A program made the translations under genes and the position numbers. The notes beneath the pieces were generated by a model. That model saw nothing but the letters and a program-made list of their open reading frames with translations. It did no database searches and had not been told where the DNA came from. Shown here piece after piece: positions 63,842 to 64,000 of a stretch of 64,000 nt of DNA; the stretch's first letter is position 1; the number at the start of each line of letters is the position of its first letter. The stretch comes from Rhizobium sp. CSW-27. Its GTDB lineage: Bacteria > Pseudomonadota > Alphaproteobacteria > Rhizobiales > Rhizobiaceae. The stretch spans positions 1-64,000 of the forward strand of contig NZ_JAHHZO010000004.1 in NCBI RefSeq assembly GCF_018760785.1, given 5' to 3'.

Positions 63842-64000
63842 TCAGACGGCAATCGGCAGCGGTGAAACGGCGGTCCGGCCGGGGCCGGCAGACCGCCTGT
63901 CGCGCCAGAAGAGATCCGGTGTCAGTGCGTCGCGCGACAGCCAGTCTTCCAGCACGTTGAAGCGGATGAGACTGGAGGTGCGATAGTCCGGAATGTGTGC
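63842..64000 (-). CDS. C-terminal fragment of an unidentified protein (partial)
   Basis: An open minus-strand frame enters from the right edge and stops at TGA (63842-63844), giving 52 residues (AHIPDYRTSSLIRFNVLEDW and onward, ending SPLPIAV). Codon choice and high third-position GC match its neighbours, so it is probably the end of the next gene in the CDP-sugar operon, upstream of the epimerase by about 105 bases. Too little is present to name it. No start lies within the window. Confidence 0.6.
   Translation of the reverse strand, partial: AHIPDYRTSSLIRFNVLEDWLSRDALTPDLFWRDRRSAGPGRTAVSPLPIAV

Overview
The window is about 64 kb of high-GC chromosomal DNA from an alphaproteobacterium, most probably a member of the Rhizobiaceae (Rhizobium / Neorhizobium / Agrobacterium relatives). 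The evidence is a bacterial phosphatidylcholine synthase (Pcs), a rhizobial-type LexA box (GAAC-N7-GAAC) between uvrA and ssb, a sigma-54 promoter ahead of glnB-glnA, an IalB-family protein, and the housekeeping order glmU-glmS / recG-sdhE-mfd / uvrA-ssb / gyrA-coaD-ppi-ppi-queA-tgt. No rRNA and no CRISPR array were seen. One tRNA gene, tRNA-Ser(UGA), is present.

Layout. 0-0.1 kb: end of an IS5-like insertion sequence. 0.3-7.9 kb: a surface-polysaccharide cluster with three GT4-type glycosyltransferases, a two-gene ABC-2 exporter (Wzm/KpsM- and Wzt/KpsT-like) and a large sulfotransferase-methyltransferase fusion. Its last gene is visibly more AT-rich than the rest of the window. 8-12 kb: ccdA, an AEC carrier, a UbiH-type hydroxylase and pcs. 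12-16.8 kb: a four-gene BMP-type nucleoside ABC importer operon. 16.9-21.3 kb: glmU, glmS, a GNAT with an apparent internal deletion and a DUF502 membrane protein. 21.4-29 kb: a secreted phytase-like esterase, recG, sdhE, mfd. 29-35 kb: transporters, a FrnE/DsbA-like protein, a YejA-like peptide-binding protein, an IalB-like protein and HspQ. 35-39 kb: glnA-glnB, nnr, GNAT, DUF72. 40-46.4 kb: a Phd/VapC toxin-antitoxin pair, uvrA, ssb, an HPP-CBS protein, MarC. 46.6-54.4 kb: gyrA, three tiny membrane-protein genes, coaD, two cyclophilins, queA, tgt. 54.4-58.4 kb: DUF4864, MFS, a J-domain protein, small orphan genes and tRNA-Ser. 58.6-64 kb: a second surface-polysaccharide cluster with a Wzx flippase, an exostosin-like transferase, RfbF, a COG4091-type oxidoreductase and an RfbC-like epimerase. 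It runs off the right edge.

The two polysaccharide clusters use different export logic: ABC-dependent on the left, Wzx flippase on the right. The right cluster also makes its own CDP-hexose precursor. glmU and glmS supply UDP-GlcNAc for envelope synthesis, and glnB-glnA supply the glutamine that GlmS consumes.

The most unusual signals are: (i) two copies of a 37-bp element with the exact layout TGAA-N7-TGAA-N7-TTCA-N7-TTCA in a three-gene operon of tiny membrane proteins between gyrA and coaD; (ii) loss of three of four zinc ligands in Tgt and one of four in the first UvrA zinc module; (iii) a sulfotransferase/beta-domain/methyltransferase fusion; (iv) an antitoxin whose N-terminus looks scrambled by two single-base insertions; (v) a GNAT that lacks the middle of its acetyl-CoA fold. 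All functional calls come from reading the sequence; no database search was run.
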